Of a stretch of DNA of 64,000 bases, positions 54,309 to 63,665 are shown one piece after another. The stretch covers positions 310,001 to 374,000 of the forward strand of contig JAFEDU010000001.1 in the NCBI GenBank assembly GCA_018241425.1, in the 5' to 3' direction. The position numbers and the translations under genes were made by a program. The stretch's first letter is position 1; each line of letters starts with the position of its first letter. The notes beneath the pieces are model-generated. The model ran no database searches. It was not told the DNA's origin and was given only the letters and a program-made list of their open reading frames with translations. This stretch comes from Pseudomonadota bacterium. GTDB taxonomy: Bacteria; Pseudomonadota; Gammaproteobacteria; Steroidobacterales; Steroidobacteraceae.

Positions 54309-55976
54309 GTGAGCACGACCCCAGCCATCTCCGAGGCGGAACCCTCTCCTGCCATGTACGACGTAGTCGTCATAGGCGCCGGCTTCGCCGGTCTTTACTC
54401 CCTATACCGATTCTCGCAGGCGGGGCTGCGGGTGATCGGGTTCGAGCGCGGCGGTGACGTTGGCGGCGTCTGGTATTGGAATCGCTATCCCGGGGCACGC
54501 TGTGATTGCGAGAGCAACGTCTATTCGTTCTCGTTCTCCCATGAGCTGCAACAGGAATGGAGCTGGAGCCTGCGCTATTCGGAGCAGCCCGAGATCCTCC
54601 GCTACCTGGGCCACGTCGCCGACCGTTTTGACCTGCGCCGCCACATTCGATTCAACTCGAGCGTCGTCGCCGCTCACTTCGATGAGAACGGGCACCATTG
54701 GCGGGTAGTGTGCAGTGACGGCAGCTCCGTGCGCGCGCGCTTTGTCGTCAGCGCGGTGGGCGGTATCTCCGCTGTCCAGCATGGTCAGTTTCCCGGCATC
54801 GAGCGCTTCGCCGGCCCGGTGTATCACACCGCAGAATGGCCGCACGAAGGGGTGCAGCTTGCCGGCAGGCGCGTCGGAATCATCGGCACCGGGGCATCCG
54901 GCGTGCAGTGCGCTGCAGCCATCGCCCCGGAGGTCAGGCACCTGACGGTCTTCCAGCGCACGGCGAACTGGGTGTTTCCGGTGTGGAACCAGCCGACCGA
55001 CCCGGATGTCGAGCGGCAGGTCAAGGAGCACTATCGCGAGCTCAGCCGGGCCAGCCTGGAGACCGCCGGCGGCTTCCCGTTCGAGCTGGTGGACACACCG
55101 GCGCTGAGCGTGTCGGCCGAGGAGCGTTCCGCAGTCTACGAGCGCGCCTGGAAGCGCGGCGGCGTGATGTTCATGAGCCAGTCCTTCGGCGACCTGCTGG
55201 TCAACGCGGAGGCCAATGAGACGGCCGCCGATTTCGTGCGCGGCCACATCCGCCGCGTCGTCAAGGATCCCGCGGTCGCCGAACGGCTCATCCCCGTCGA
55301 CCACCCGATCGGGACCAAGCGCCCTCCCATGGATGACCGCTATTACGAGACCTTCAACCGGGACAACGTGACTCTGGTGGATATTCGCAAGGCTCCCATC
55401 CGGGAGTTCGTGCCCCATGGCATCCGGACCGCGGATCAGACCTACGAGCTCGACGTCATCATCCTCGCAACCGGATTCGATGCCATCACCGGCGGCCTGA
55501 CCCGCATCGACATCCGTGGCCGGGGTGGCGAGTCACTCGCCGACAAGTGGGCGCAGGGGGCACGCAGCTACCTCGGGCTGGGTGTTGCCGGCTTCCCCAA
55601 CCTCTTCACGATCACCGGTCCGCTCAGCCCCTCGGTGCTGGCGAACATGCCCATCGCCATCGAGCAGCACGTGGACTGGATCGCCGAGTGCCTGGCCTTC
55701 ATGCGACAACACGGGCATAACACCGTCGAGGCCACCGAGCAGGCGGAAGCGCAGTGGACCGACCACTCGATGCAAGTCGCCGCCGGCACCCTCTTCCCCC
55801 GCGCCAACTCCTGGTATCACGGCTCGAACGTCCCCGGAAAGCCGCGGGCCTTCGGCGTATACGTCGGTGGCTTTGGCAACTACAAGCGGCGTTGCGACGC
55901 GGAGGCGAGAGAGGGTTACCCGGGCTTCGCCTTCGATCGCGCAGCCGGGCCGGCTTCACGGCGGCGGATACCATGA
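54309..55976 (+). CDS. Baeyer-Villiger monooxygenase (cyclohexanone monooxygenase type)
   Basis: A ~555-residue flavoprotein monooxygenase. The FAD motif is VVVIGAGFAGLYSLYRF, then GGVWYWNRYPGARCDCESNVYSF, the type I BVMO fingerprint FAGPVYHTAEWP (about residues 167-178) and the NADPH motif GIIGTGASGVQCA. The later ATGFDAITGGL is also typical. It inserts oxygen next to a ketone to form an ester or lactone. GTG at 54309 gives the usual length; ATG at 54354 would also keep the FAD site. Its stop overlaps the ATG of the SDR gene. Confidence 0.93.
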   Translation: MSTTPAISEAEPSPAMYDVVVIGAGFAGLYSLYRFSQAGLRVIGFERGGDVGGVWYWNRYPGARCDCESNVYSFSFSHELQQEWSWSLRYSEQPEILRYLGHVADRFDLRRHIRFNSSVVAAHFDENGHHWRVVCSDGSSVRARFVVSAVGGISAVQHGQFPGIERFAGPVYHTAEWPHEGVQLAGRRVGIIGTGASGVQCAAAIAPEVRHLTVFQRTANWVFPVWNQPTDPDVERQVKEHYRELSRASLETAGGFPFELVDTPALSVSAEERSAVYERAWKRGGVMFMSQSFGDLLVNAEANETAADFVRGHIRRVVKDPAVAERLIPVDHPIGTKRPPMDDRYYETFNRDNVTLVDIRKAPIREFVPHGIRTADQTYELDVIILATGFDAITGGLTRIDIRGRGGESLADKWAQGARSYLGLGVAGFPNLFTITGPLSPSVLANMPIAIEQHVDWIAECLAFMRQHGHNTVEATEQAEAQWTDHSMQVAAGTLFPRANSWYHGSNVPGKPRAFGVYVGGFGNYKRRCDAEAREGYPGFAFDRAAGPASRRRIP

Positions 55977-56701
55977 AGCTCAAGGACAGGGTGGCGGTCA
56001 TCACCGGCTCCAGTTCCGGACTCGCCCTGGCATCTGCCCGGCGCTTCATCAGCGAGGGGGCATTCGTGTACGTCACCGGTCGACGTCACGAGCAACTGCA
56101 GAGCGCGGCAAAGGAACTCGGACCGCGGGCGCGCGCCATCCAGGGCGATGTGTCCCGGATGGAGGATCTCGACCGCTTGTTCGCGCTCGTGCAGAAGGAG
56201 CATGGGTCGCTCGACATCCTGTTCGCGAGCGCCGGGGCCGGCGCCTGGCAGACGCTGGGATCGATCACCGAGGACCAGGTAGACACCACCCTCAACGTAA
56301 ACATCAAGGGCACGGTGTTCACCGTGCAGAAGGCCCTGCCGCTGCTGAAACGCGGGGCCTCCGTGATCCTCACCGGCTCGGCGATCGCTCACAAGGGCTT
56401 CGCGGGCCTGAGTGTCTACGGTGCGACCAAGGCAGCCCTGCGCTCCCTGATCCGCCACTGGATCGTGGAGCTCAAGGACCGGGAGATTCGCTTCAACGTC
56501 CTGAGTCCGGGCTCGATCGACACCGCGGCCCTGGCACCCCTGTCTGAGGACATGCGCAGCTATCTGAAGTCCATCGCACCAATGGGGCGCCTGGGCGAGC
56601 CCGATGAGATCGCTACCGCGGCGTTGTTCCTCGCATCGGACGACTCAAGATACATCACCGGCAGCGAGATCTTCGTCGATGGCGGCTACGGCCAGGTCTG
56701 A
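55973..56701 (+). CDS. Short-chain dehydrogenase/reductase
   Basis: A 242-residue classical SDR. It has TGSSSGLALASARRF at the cofactor site (the third glycine position is replaced by Ala/Leu), GDVSRMEDL, LFASAGAGAW, active-site Ser in VILTGSA, YGATKAAL (YxxxK), and the C-terminal ITGSEIFVDGGYGQV. It probably interconverts an alcohol and ketone that feeds, or is produced by, the overlapping Baeyer-Villiger enzyme. ATGA overlap with the upstream stop shows coupling. Confidence 0.92.
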   Translation: MKLKDRVAVITGSSSGLALASARRFISEGAFVYVTGRRHEQLQSAAKELGPRARAIQGDVSRMEDLDRLFALVQKEHGSLDILFASAGAGAWQTLGSITEDQVDTTLNVNIKGTVFTVQKALPLLKRGASVILTGSAIAHKGFAGLSVYGATKAALRSLIRHWIVELKDREIRFNVLSPGSIDTAALAPLSEDMRSYLKSIAPMGRLGEPDEIATAALFLASDDSRYITGSEIFVDGGYGQV

Positions 56702-56783
56702 CGCAACCCGCGCGGCTGCGCACCCTGCGCATCGGATGCGCTATGCTTGATCGCAAGGGGAGCCTCCAAGGTCCGTCGTCCCG

Positions 56784-57440
56784 ATGAACAGGGTCACCAA
56801 GCCACGCAAGCGGCGCCAGAGTCCGCGCATCCTCGACCGGCGCGCCCGCATCATTGAAAAGACGCGCCAGCTGGTGGCGGAACGGGGGATCGAAGCGGTC
56901 ACTATCCGCGATCTCGCCGCCGACTGCGGAGTCGCCGTCGCCACCCTCTACAACCAGTTCGGCAGTCGCGAGGGGGTCATCGGCGCGGCGCTCGAGGCCG
57001 ACTTCCGCGGCCGCTTCGAGCCCTTGGCCCTGCGCACGCGCAACCTCTCCCCGGCCAAGAAGCTGGAGGAGCGCATCACGCTGGCAACCCGCGCCATGTT
57101 CACCGAGTTGCGCGAGTACACGAAGTCGGTGATGTTCTTCTACTTCCACCATAGTGCGACACCCGAGCTGCGCGCCGCCATCCACGACTACGCCGCCTCG
57201 GATTTCACCCACATCGTCGAAGAGATCCGCCGTCACGGCGACCTTCAGCCTTGGGTGGACCCGGTGCTGTTCGCCGACGACATCATCACGCAGAACTATG
57301 CGCTGGTGATGAAGTGGGCCCAGGGCTACATCAAGGACCGCGACCTGCACTCGCGCGTTATCAACGCCATTGGCGCGAGCTTCGTGGGAATCACCCGGGG
57401 CAAGACCCGCGCGGAGTTCGAGCGCCTGATGGCGGCCTGA
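56784..57440 (+). CDS. TetR-family transcriptional regulator
   Basis: A 218-residue regulator with a basic N-terminus (KPRKRRQSPRILDRRAR) and a TetR helix-turn-helix (VAERGIEAVTIRDLAADCGVAVATLYNQFGSREGVI in pieces). A helical ligand-binding domain follows, with an aromatic-rich VMFFYFHHSATPEL segment. It lies 82 bases after the SDR and converges with the kinase-like gene (stops 13 bases apart). It most likely regulates the surrounding catabolic genes. Confidence 0.92.
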   Translation: MNRVTKPRKRRQSPRILDRRARIIEKTRQLVAERGIEAVTIRDLAADCGVAVATLYNQFGSREGVIGAALEADFRGRFEPLALRTRNLSPAKKLEERITLATRAMFTELREYTKSVMFFYFHHSATPELRAAIHDYAASDFTHIVEEIRRHGDLQPWVDPVLFADDIITQNYALVMKWAQGYIKDRDLHSRVINAIGASFVGITRGKTRAEFERLMAA

Positions 57441-57453
57441 GCCGCGGCGCACC

Positions 57454-58587
57454 TCAGACCGGGACCCGCCCGGTATCCAGCAGCTCACGAAGGATGCGCA
57501 GCGGAGGGTTCTCGCCGATCAACTCGCCCGGGATCTGCCCGCGCGAATGCAGGCGCTGGAACACGCGGGTGGTGGCAAGCGAGGTATAGGTGATTGCCAT
57601 GTGGAGCAGGTATTCGCGCGCGGGAACTGCGCGGCCGGAGCATTCCTGGTAGTAGTCCACGGTTGCCTCAAGGCCGAGGAAGCCCGGTAGCCGGGCAGCC
57701 CCCTCCGCGAAGCCCTGTGCCATAACGTAGTCCATCATCACGTAGAAGACGACGTCGAAGCCCTGCACGCCGAAGTGGGCAAACTCGAAGTCAAGCAGGG
57801 CGCACGGTTTGAGTCCCGCGAACAGCATGTTGCGCAGGCTGGCGTCCCCCCACACGAGTCCCTCGGAGAAGGCATCGGGTGGACGCTCGCGCTCCAGAAA
57901 CTCAACGGCCCTGTGCAGGACCGGGAAATCACCGTTTTGCGACACCAGCGCCAGGTACTGGCGCCAGTAGTGCAACATCCTCGTCAGCGCGTCCTCACCG
58001 GGGACGGCCAGCTGCAGTGCCGATGCCAACTGCGGGTTGACCGGGCTTGCGTGGAGCTCGGCGATCGCCTCCACTCCCTGCAGCCACAGCTTGCGCTGGT
58101 CGGGCTCGGGCAACTTCCGGATCCATCCTTCGCGCACGTATGAAGGCCAGTCCGGCGCGTTCAGGCCCCGGCGCCGCTCCATGAGGAGAAACGGCGATCC
58201 CACGACTGAACTATCGGCCTCGAACGCCAGCGCCCGGGGCACGCGAGGCGATCCGGCATGTGCCACGTGCAGCGCCAGGAACTGCTGCCCGAGATCGATG
58301 ACCGGATACACCGGGTACGCCGGCGCCAGGCGCAGGACAGCCTCGTCCACGACCGACCCGCCGAAGCGGGCCTCTTCCATGCGCAGGAAGAACAGCTCGC
58401 TCGACGCCCCGCTCGCTGCGGGAACGTGCATCTCGACAATGCGGCCGCCTTTGCCGTGCATCTGCAGCCACGGCGCAAGCCGGGCGGCCAGCCGGCCGGC
58501 GTCGCGATGGCCGCCGGTGGCGAGCGTCGAGCGGACCACGCGGCCGGAAGTTGCGCGCGCCCGTCCATCCGATTCCGGTCCGGTCAT
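57454..58587 (-). CDS. Aminoglycoside-phosphotransferase-fold kinase-like protein
   Basis: A 377-residue APH-superfamily protein. SPFLLMERRRGLNAP corresponds to the hinge region. The catalytic loop reads LVWGDASLRNMLF (Brenner-like HGD replaced by WGD), and LLDFEFAHFG holds the metal-binding Asp. Members in catabolic operons are often annotated as phosphotransferases of unknown substrate; antibiotic resistance is not implied. ATG at 58587 overlaps the stop of the upstream flavoprotein. It is the last gene of the minus-strand operon. Confidence 0.82.
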   Translation of the reverse strand: MTGPESDGRARATSGRVVRSTLATGGHRDAGRLAARLAPWLQMHGKGGRIVEMHVPAASGASSELFFLRMEEARFGGSVVDEAVLRLAPAYPVYPVIDLGQQFLALHVAHAGSPRVPRALAFEADSSVVGSPFLLMERRRGLNAPDWPSYVREGWIRKLPEPDQRKLWLQGVEAIAELHASPVNPQLASALQLAVPGEDALTRMLHYWRQYLALVSQNGDFPVLHRAVEFLERERPPDAFSEGLVWGDASLRNMLFAGLKPCALLDFEFAHFGVQGFDVVFYVMMDYVMAQGFAEGAARLPGFLGLEATVDYYQECSGRAVPAREYLLHMAITYTSLATTRVFQRLHSRGQIPGELIGENPPLRILRELLDTGRVPV

Positions 58588-59999
58588 CGTCCGCTGGCGG
58601 CCGCGGCTTCCAGTCCGGCCACCCGACCGAAGGTAATGCTGCTGGCGATCGCATAGCCGGTGCCGGCATAGTGCTTGCCGTACAGACTGCCGACGGTCTC
58701 GCCGGCCGCGAACAACCCGGGGATGGCATTGCCGGAAGCTGCGCAGACGCGCGCCGCCGCATCGATGCGCACGCCCCCGCCGGTGACGGTAAGGATCGCC
58801 GGGCGTACCTCGACGGCGTAGTACGGCGCGGTGGCAACCGGCTTGTTGCAATCGGGGCGCTTGCCGAACTGCGCATCCGCGCCACTGCGCGCGCCGGCGT
58901 TGTAGCGCTCGATCGTGGCCGCGAGCGCACTCGCGGGCAGGCCCGTACGCTCGGCGAGCCCCTCGATCGTGCCGGCCTCGAGAATATTCCCCTTCGCGAG
59001 CTGTTCTTCGAACATACGCGGCACCCAGCTCACGGTGATGACCCCTGCGGCCAGGGCCTCAAGCACGCGCGGGTGGGGCTTGGCGCCCTCGAACATGGCG
59101 CGGTCGAAGATGACGAAGGCGCGGGAGCCGGGTTGCGCCTCGAGCGCCTCCGCGATCTCCCAGTAGGCGCCGTCCTCGCGGGTGAAGCGCTCACCGCGAG
59201 TGTTGACCATCAGTGCCCAGTCCGGACCGAGCACCTCCAGGTCGCGGTGAAAGTTGGGGGTCGAGAGCAGCAGTCCGCTGTCAGTCCCCAGGATCTGCGC
59301 ACCCGCCTGCTCCGCCATCCTAAGTCCGTCACCGCGATTGGTCTTGTTGCCCACGTGCCATACCCAGCTCCCGGCCTGTCGTGCCTTGGGAAGCAGGCGA
59401 TCAACCCACGCCGGGTCACCGCCAAAGCCGCCGGTGGCGATCACCACCGCCCGGCATGAGATCGGTTCGCCATCAACCACGACGCCGCTCGCCCGCCCGG
59501 CCTCGTTCACCAGGATCTTCTCGGCGCGCGCGCGCCGCACGACATCGACGGGTCGCTGACTGAGTGCTGTGTCCAGGCACTCGGCGATACGCATGCCGAA
59601 GCCCACCGGTTCGTGCGAGCGGGGCACCGAGCGTCCGTTCGGCGAACTCAGTCGCGCGGCGGGGAACTCCACGCCGAGCGTACCCAGCCACTCCATCGTT
59701 TCGCGGGCCTCATCGCACAGGCGCCGCAAGGCGGGTCTGCACACCGAGTTGCCGTTGAGTGCCAGGATGTCGAGGTACATCGCATCCGCGCTGTCGCTGA
59801 TCCCCAGCTCGCGCTGCGCGGCCGTGCCGGCAGCGTAGAACACACCGCCGGACAGCGCGGTGGATCCGCCGAGCCGGTCCCCGGCCTCGAGCAGCGCGAC
59901 GCGCTTGCCGGCATCGGCAGCGCGGATGGCAGCCGTCATCCCGGCCCCACCGCCACCGAGCACGATCACATCGAAGTCTTCGCCGTCCGTGTCACCCAT
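58584..59999 (-). CDS. FAD-dependent dehydrogenase, fumarate reductase/KstD superfamily (1)
   Basis: A 471-residue FAD_binding_2 protein: VIVLGGGGAGMTAAIRAADAG, the ALLEAGDRLGGSTALSGGVFYA block, AVVIATGGFGGDPAWVDRL, and a C-terminal PGLFAAGETVGSLYGKHYAGTGYAI. The superfamily includes 3-ketosteroid-delta-1-dehydrogenase and fumarate reductase, which add or remove hydrogen across C-C bonds next to a carbonyl. ATG at 59999 has GGAGG five bases upstream inside the overlap with the preceding gene, so it was preferred over 60011 and 60023. Confidence 0.88.
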   Translation of the reverse strand: MGDTDGEDFDVIVLGGGGAGMTAAIRAADAGKRVALLEAGDRLGGSTALSGGVFYAAGTAAQRELGISDSADAMYLDILALNGNSVCRPALRRLCDEARETMEWLGTLGVEFPAARLSSPNGRSVPRSHEPVGFGMRIAECLDTALSQRPVDVVRRARAEKILVNEAGRASGVVVDGEPISCRAVVIATGGFGGDPAWVDRLLPKARQAGSWVWHVGNKTNRGDGLRMAEQAGAQILGTDSGLLLSTPNFHRDLEVLGPDWALMVNTRGERFTREDGAYWEIAEALEAQPGSRAFVIFDRAMFEGAKPHPRVLEALAAGVITVSWVPRMFEEQLAKGNILEAGTIEGLAERTGLPASALAATIERYNAGARSGADAQFGKRPDCNKPVATAPYYAVEVRPAILTVTGGGVRIDAAARVCAASGNAIPGLFAAGETVGSLYGKHYAGTGYAIASSITFGRVAGLEAAAASGR

Positions 60000-61644
60000 C
60001 CTGTCCTCCATTTGCAGCGGCACGCCCGGCCAGGACGCCGAACACCATCGCAGGGCCGATGGTTCCGCCCGGGCCGAAGTACGCCGGTCCGCTGATCGCG
60101 GCGGCGACGTTGCCGGCCGCGTACAGCCCCGGGATCACCTCACCGGAGGGTCTCTGCACCCGCCCGCGGGTATCGATCTCGGGCCCTGCACAGGTGCCGA
60201 TCGTCGAGGGGAGTACTTCGACCGCATAGAAGGGCGGCGTCGCCAGAGTTCCCAGCGAGGGATTCGGATGGTTGTCCGGATCGGCGAAGAAGCGCGCATA
60301 GGCAGACTCCCCACGACCGAAGCGCGCATCGCGACCCTGGCGGGCGGCTTCGTTAAACTGCCCGACGGTGCGTGCGAGCGCCTCACCGGGAATGCCCAGG
60401 CCGCTGGCGAGCGCTGCCAGCGAGTCGAACCGGCGCATCCACGGCGGAGCCGGCTGTCCCGGTGCCACCGGGCCGAAGGCGTACTTGTCGCGGAACTGCT
60501 GGTCGAAGATCTGCCAGGCCGGCAGGTGACGGAAGCCCTGGTCATCACGTTCGAGCAGCACCTTGAGGATCCGGTGGTACGGCGCCGACTCATCGACGAA
60601 GCGATCCGCGTGGGCATCCACGATGATCGAGTGCGGCAGTCCGCGCTCGACCAGCGTCGTGCGCACCAGCGGCAGTCCCGCGGAGCGCTCCTCACCCGGG
60701 ATCAGGTACGTGGGCCAGCCCCAGCAGACGCCGCGGTTGGCGAGGCGAGCCCCGACCCGCTCGGCCATGCGCCATCCGTCACCGCGGTTGGTCTCGACCG
60801 TCGAAGGCGTCCAGTGGACGCCGAACTGCTCGGCCACCAGCGCCTCGTCCCACTCGAATCCTCCGGTGCACAGGATAACGCCACGGCGCGCCTCCAGGTC
60901 ATAGGCGCCCTCGTCGGCCTGCACGTGCACGCCGTCCACGGCGCGCCCGCCCAGCAGTCCGAGCACGCGCGAGTTGATGCGCACGTCGATGTGCCGCTCG
61001 AGCACGGCTGCGAGCAGCCCGGCGCTCAGGGCCTCGCCCCAGCCGACGTACCCTTCCTGCAGCCGGCGCGTCATGAGCTCGAAGTCGATGCGCTCGGGGT
61101 GCAGGATCGCCTGGAAGCGCGAGAACTCCTCAAAGCTGAAGGGGATGGTGCCGTAGGGCGAGCGACGCAGCAGCGCGCGCTGCGCGCCGAGCCGGTTGGT
61201 ATCGAATATGGCCGGCGCGATGGAGCGGCTCTCCCCCGCGGCGTGCACCGCGCCGGGATACTGATCGTAATAGTCGGGCATCGTGCCGACCTCAAACTGC
61301 AGCGGCGTCGACTCCTCAAGGAAGTCCATGACACCCGGGCCTTCATCGAGATAGGTGTTAAGCAGCTCCGACGGACTCTCGCCCTGGGCGCAAGCCTGCA
61401 TGTATTCGAGCGCGCGCTCACGGGAATCCGGGCGCCCCGCCCTGGCCATGCAGTGGTTCATGGGGATCCAGATCGCCCCGCCCGACCAGCTGGCGGTGCC
61501 GCCGAGGAGCGCGCTCGCTTCCAGCAGCACGGTCTGGGCCCCGGCGTCGTGGGCTGCAATCGCGGCGCACAGCCCGGCGACTCCACCACCGACGACTACC
61601 ACATCGGCAGCACTGCTTCGCGCCATGGATCGCTCTGCGGCCAT
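59992..61644 (-). CDS. FAD-dependent dehydrogenase, KstD-like (2)
   Basis: A 550-residue flavoprotein with VVVVGGGVAGLCAAIAAHDAG, LLEASALLGGTASWSGGAIWIPMN (very KstD-like), GVILCTGGFEWDEAL, and the C-terminal GLYAAGNVAAAISGPAYFGPGGTIGPAMVFG. In 3-ketosteroid dehydrogenases the same SGG..W.P.N and YFGPGGT.GP blocks line the active site. Desaturation of a cyclic ketone is the best guess. The start has a GGGGAG site. It overlaps the next flavoprotein by eight bases. Confidence 0.88.
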   Translation of the reverse strand: MAAERSMARSSAADVVVVGGGVAGLCAAIAAHDAGAQTVLLEASALLGGTASWSGGAIWIPMNHCMARAGRPDSRERALEYMQACAQGESPSELLNTYLDEGPGVMDFLEESTPLQFEVGTMPDYYDQYPGAVHAAGESRSIAPAIFDTNRLGAQRALLRRSPYGTIPFSFEEFSRFQAILHPERIDFELMTRRLQEGYVGWGEALSAGLLAAVLERHIDVRINSRVLGLLGGRAVDGVHVQADEGAYDLEARRGVILCTGGFEWDEALVAEQFGVHWTPSTVETNRGDGWRMAERVGARLANRGVCWGWPTYLIPGEERSAGLPLVRTTLVERGLPHSIIVDAHADRFVDESAPYHRILKVLLERDDQGFRHLPAWQIFDQQFRDKYAFGPVAPGQPAPPWMRRFDSLAALASGLGIPGEALARTVGQFNEAARQGRDARFGRGESAYARFFADPDNHPNPSLGTLATPPFYAVEVLPSTIGTCAGPEIDTRGRVQRPSGEVIPGLYAAGNVAAAISGPAYFGPGGTIGPAMVFGVLAGRAAANGGQDG

Positions 61645-61721
61645 CAGGAAATCTCCCCTTAACTTAGCACTTGTTCTAGTTTAGGGCAACGCGCTGGCCC
61701 AGCCGTTCGTGCACCGGGGTG

Positions 61722-63665
61722 CTACTGGGATCGGGCGGGAGCGGCGCGTCCGTGAGGCGGAACGCGCAGGGCCAGCAACACGTTGCCGGGCGTACCCGTG
61801 ATCCCGCCGTAGCCGGAGTTCACGAACAGCGCGCCGTCGGCCACCATGAGCCCGCTGCCCGAGAGCGTGCCGCCGTGGGCGCGCTCGCCACTGAGGGTGG
61901 TTACCGTCGCTGCAGTGTCGTACTCCCAAAGCACGGCCCCTGAGCGGCTGTCGAAGGCACGCAGCATCCCGTCGACCGCACCGGCGAAGACCACGCCCGG
62001 GATCGCAAGCGCCGCGGCGGCGTTACCTGCGCAGGTCCCGCGCCGGCAATACTCCGTTGCCTCGGCGGACCACACCAGGCGCCCGGTCCCGGCGTTCAGC
62101 GCGTACAGGCCGTTGCGCGGGGTCGTGCCCGCCAAGGCCGCGGTGTCCGCTGCCTGGTAATACGTCATCGGGAAGTCCAGCAGCGGCACGAAGACGCGGT
62201 CGCCCTCGGTCGCCATCCCGAAGAAGAACCCGCCCGCGCTGGTCGCCGTTCCCCGGCTGAGCCGGGTCGTCCACAGGAGCTGGCCCTCCCGGGCCGGGTC
62301 GAGCCCGTACACGGTGCCGGACTTGGCGCCGGCCACCAGGATGTCGCGCCCCTCGGTGCCCTGGATCAGGATCGGCGGCCCGGTGAGATCCAGGTCCGGG
62401 CCGAACGGTGCGGGGCAGTTGACGTCGTTGCCGAGCGAGAAGCGGCTGCCGGGCAGCGGTGCATAGCAGGACATGTTCGAGGCATCGCCCGCCAGGACCT
62501 GATGGCGCCAACGCACCTCGCCCGAATCCAAGTCGATCGCGAACACCGCGTTGCTGTTGCCATCGGCGGGACCGGAGTAGTTGTTGCCGGTGGAGAAGTA
62601 CAGCGCATTGCGGCGCAGGTCGATGGTCGGGCTCGACCATACTCCCGCTCCCGACGGACCGAAACGCGTTGCGCCGCTGCGGGTCTGCCCCTGCGCCGCG
62701 GATGCTGCGGGGATGGTGTACGTCTTCCACAGCCGCTCGCCGGTGGCGGCGTCCAGCGCCACGATTGAGCCGCGGAACGTGCAGCACGGATAGCTGGCGG
62801 TGGAGGCGGCCACCTCCTCGAACGAGGCCACCGGCACATACAGGACGCTGCGTCCGGAGCGCTCAAGCAGCACGGGCGTGCCGTACACGCGCGCGGCGCT
62901 GTGCTCGTCGACCTTGAGGGTCCACAGCACCGTGCCCGTCCGCGCATCCAGCGCGTGCACGACGCCGAAATTGTCGCCGAAGTAGACCCGCGGCACTCCC
63001 CTGCCGCGGGCTGCACCGGTCCTGGATGCCCCGGCGTGCCAGGGGGCAATGACCATCGCGCCGCGGATTTCCCCGCCGCCGTGGTAAACCCAGTGCACGC
63101 AGCCGGTAGCGGCATCCAGCGCGTACGCATCGCCATCCTGGCTGCCCACGAACACCGCCCCGGCGGCGGTGAGTGGCTCGGAGGCCGCGCGCGTAAGCCC
63201 CGGATAGGCGAACGCCCAGGCGAGTTCCAGCTGCGGAACCTGCGCCGCGGTCAGGCCGGCCGCCGCCGCGGCCACGAACCGCCGGTTGCCGCGGTCGATG
63301 CCCCAGCCGAGCGCAGACGGCGGCTTGCGCCAGTCGAACCACGCACTGCCTGCCGAGCAGCGCTTCAGCGGAATGGAAGGCTCAGCGCCCAGGGGCCGTG
63401 CCGCCAGGAACTCCGCGATGTCCCTTCGCTGCCGCTCATCCAGGCCCTGTGCCTGCGCCTGCATCGGCCCGTGGGAGAGTGCCGCGTAGATCCTCTCCGG
63501 CGTAAGCAGCTCCAGCAGGCTGCGGTTCGGTGCACGCGCCGCGCCCCCTTCATGGCAGCCTGCGCAGCGCTCGGCGAAGAGGGTCGCGCCCTGTCCGGGC
63601 TCCGCGCGCGCGACCGGGACAAGGATCGCCAGCGCTATGATGAAGACCGTCGCGCGGCGACTCAT
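61722..63665 (-). CDS. Quinohaemoprotein dehydrogenase (PQQ beta-propeller with N-terminal cytochrome c)
   Basis: A 647-residue periplasmic enzyme. The signal peptide (VFIIALAILVPVARA) is followed by a cytochrome c domain with CAGCH at residues 34-38, then a PQQ-type beta-propeller with repeats such as GDAYALDAATGCVHWVYHGG, ALDARTGTVLWTLKV and GLYALNAGTGRLVWSAE. A vicinal Cys pair (SYPCCTFRG) matches the disulfide ring of quinoprotein alcohol dehydrogenases. The haem-first order is as in polyvinyl-alcohol dehydrogenase-type enzymes. It would oxidise an alcohol in the periplasm. Its ATG overlaps the stop of the next upstream gene. Confidence 0.87.
   Translation of the reverse strand: MSRRATVFIIALAILVPVARAEPGQGATLFAERCAGCHEGGAARAPNRSLLELLTPERIYAALSHGPMQAQAQGLDERQRRDIAEFLAARPLGAEPSIPLKRCSAGSAWFDWRKPPSALGWGIDRGNRRFVAAAAAGLTAAQVPQLELAWAFAYPGLTRAASEPLTAAGAVFVGSQDGDAYALDAATGCVHWVYHGGGEIRGAMVIAPWHAGASRTGAARGRGVPRVYFGDNFGVVHALDARTGTVLWTLKVDEHSAARVYGTPVLLERSGRSVLYVPVASFEEVAASTASYPCCTFRGSIVALDAATGERLWKTYTIPAASAAQGQTRSGATRFGPSGAGVWSSPTIDLRRNALYFSTGNNYSGPADGNSNAVFAIDLDSGEVRWRHQVLAGDASNMSCYAPLPGSRFSLGNDVNCPAPFGPDLDLTGPPILIQGTEGRDILVAGAKSGTVYGLDPAREGQLLWTTRLSRGTATSAGGFFFGMATEGDRVFVPLLDFPMTYYQAADTAALAGTTPRNGLYALNAGTGRLVWSAEATEYCRRGTCAGNAAAALAIPGVVFAGAVDGMLRAFDSRSGAVLWEYDTAATVTTLSGERAHGGTLSGSGLMVADGALFVNSGYGGITGTPGNVLLALRVPPHGRAAPARSQ

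Noticed and set aside
57454..58587. Antibiotic-resistance phosphotransferase
   Set aside because: The fold is APH-like but the gene is embedded in and coupled to a catabolic operon, and the catalytic loop is of the non-resistance type.
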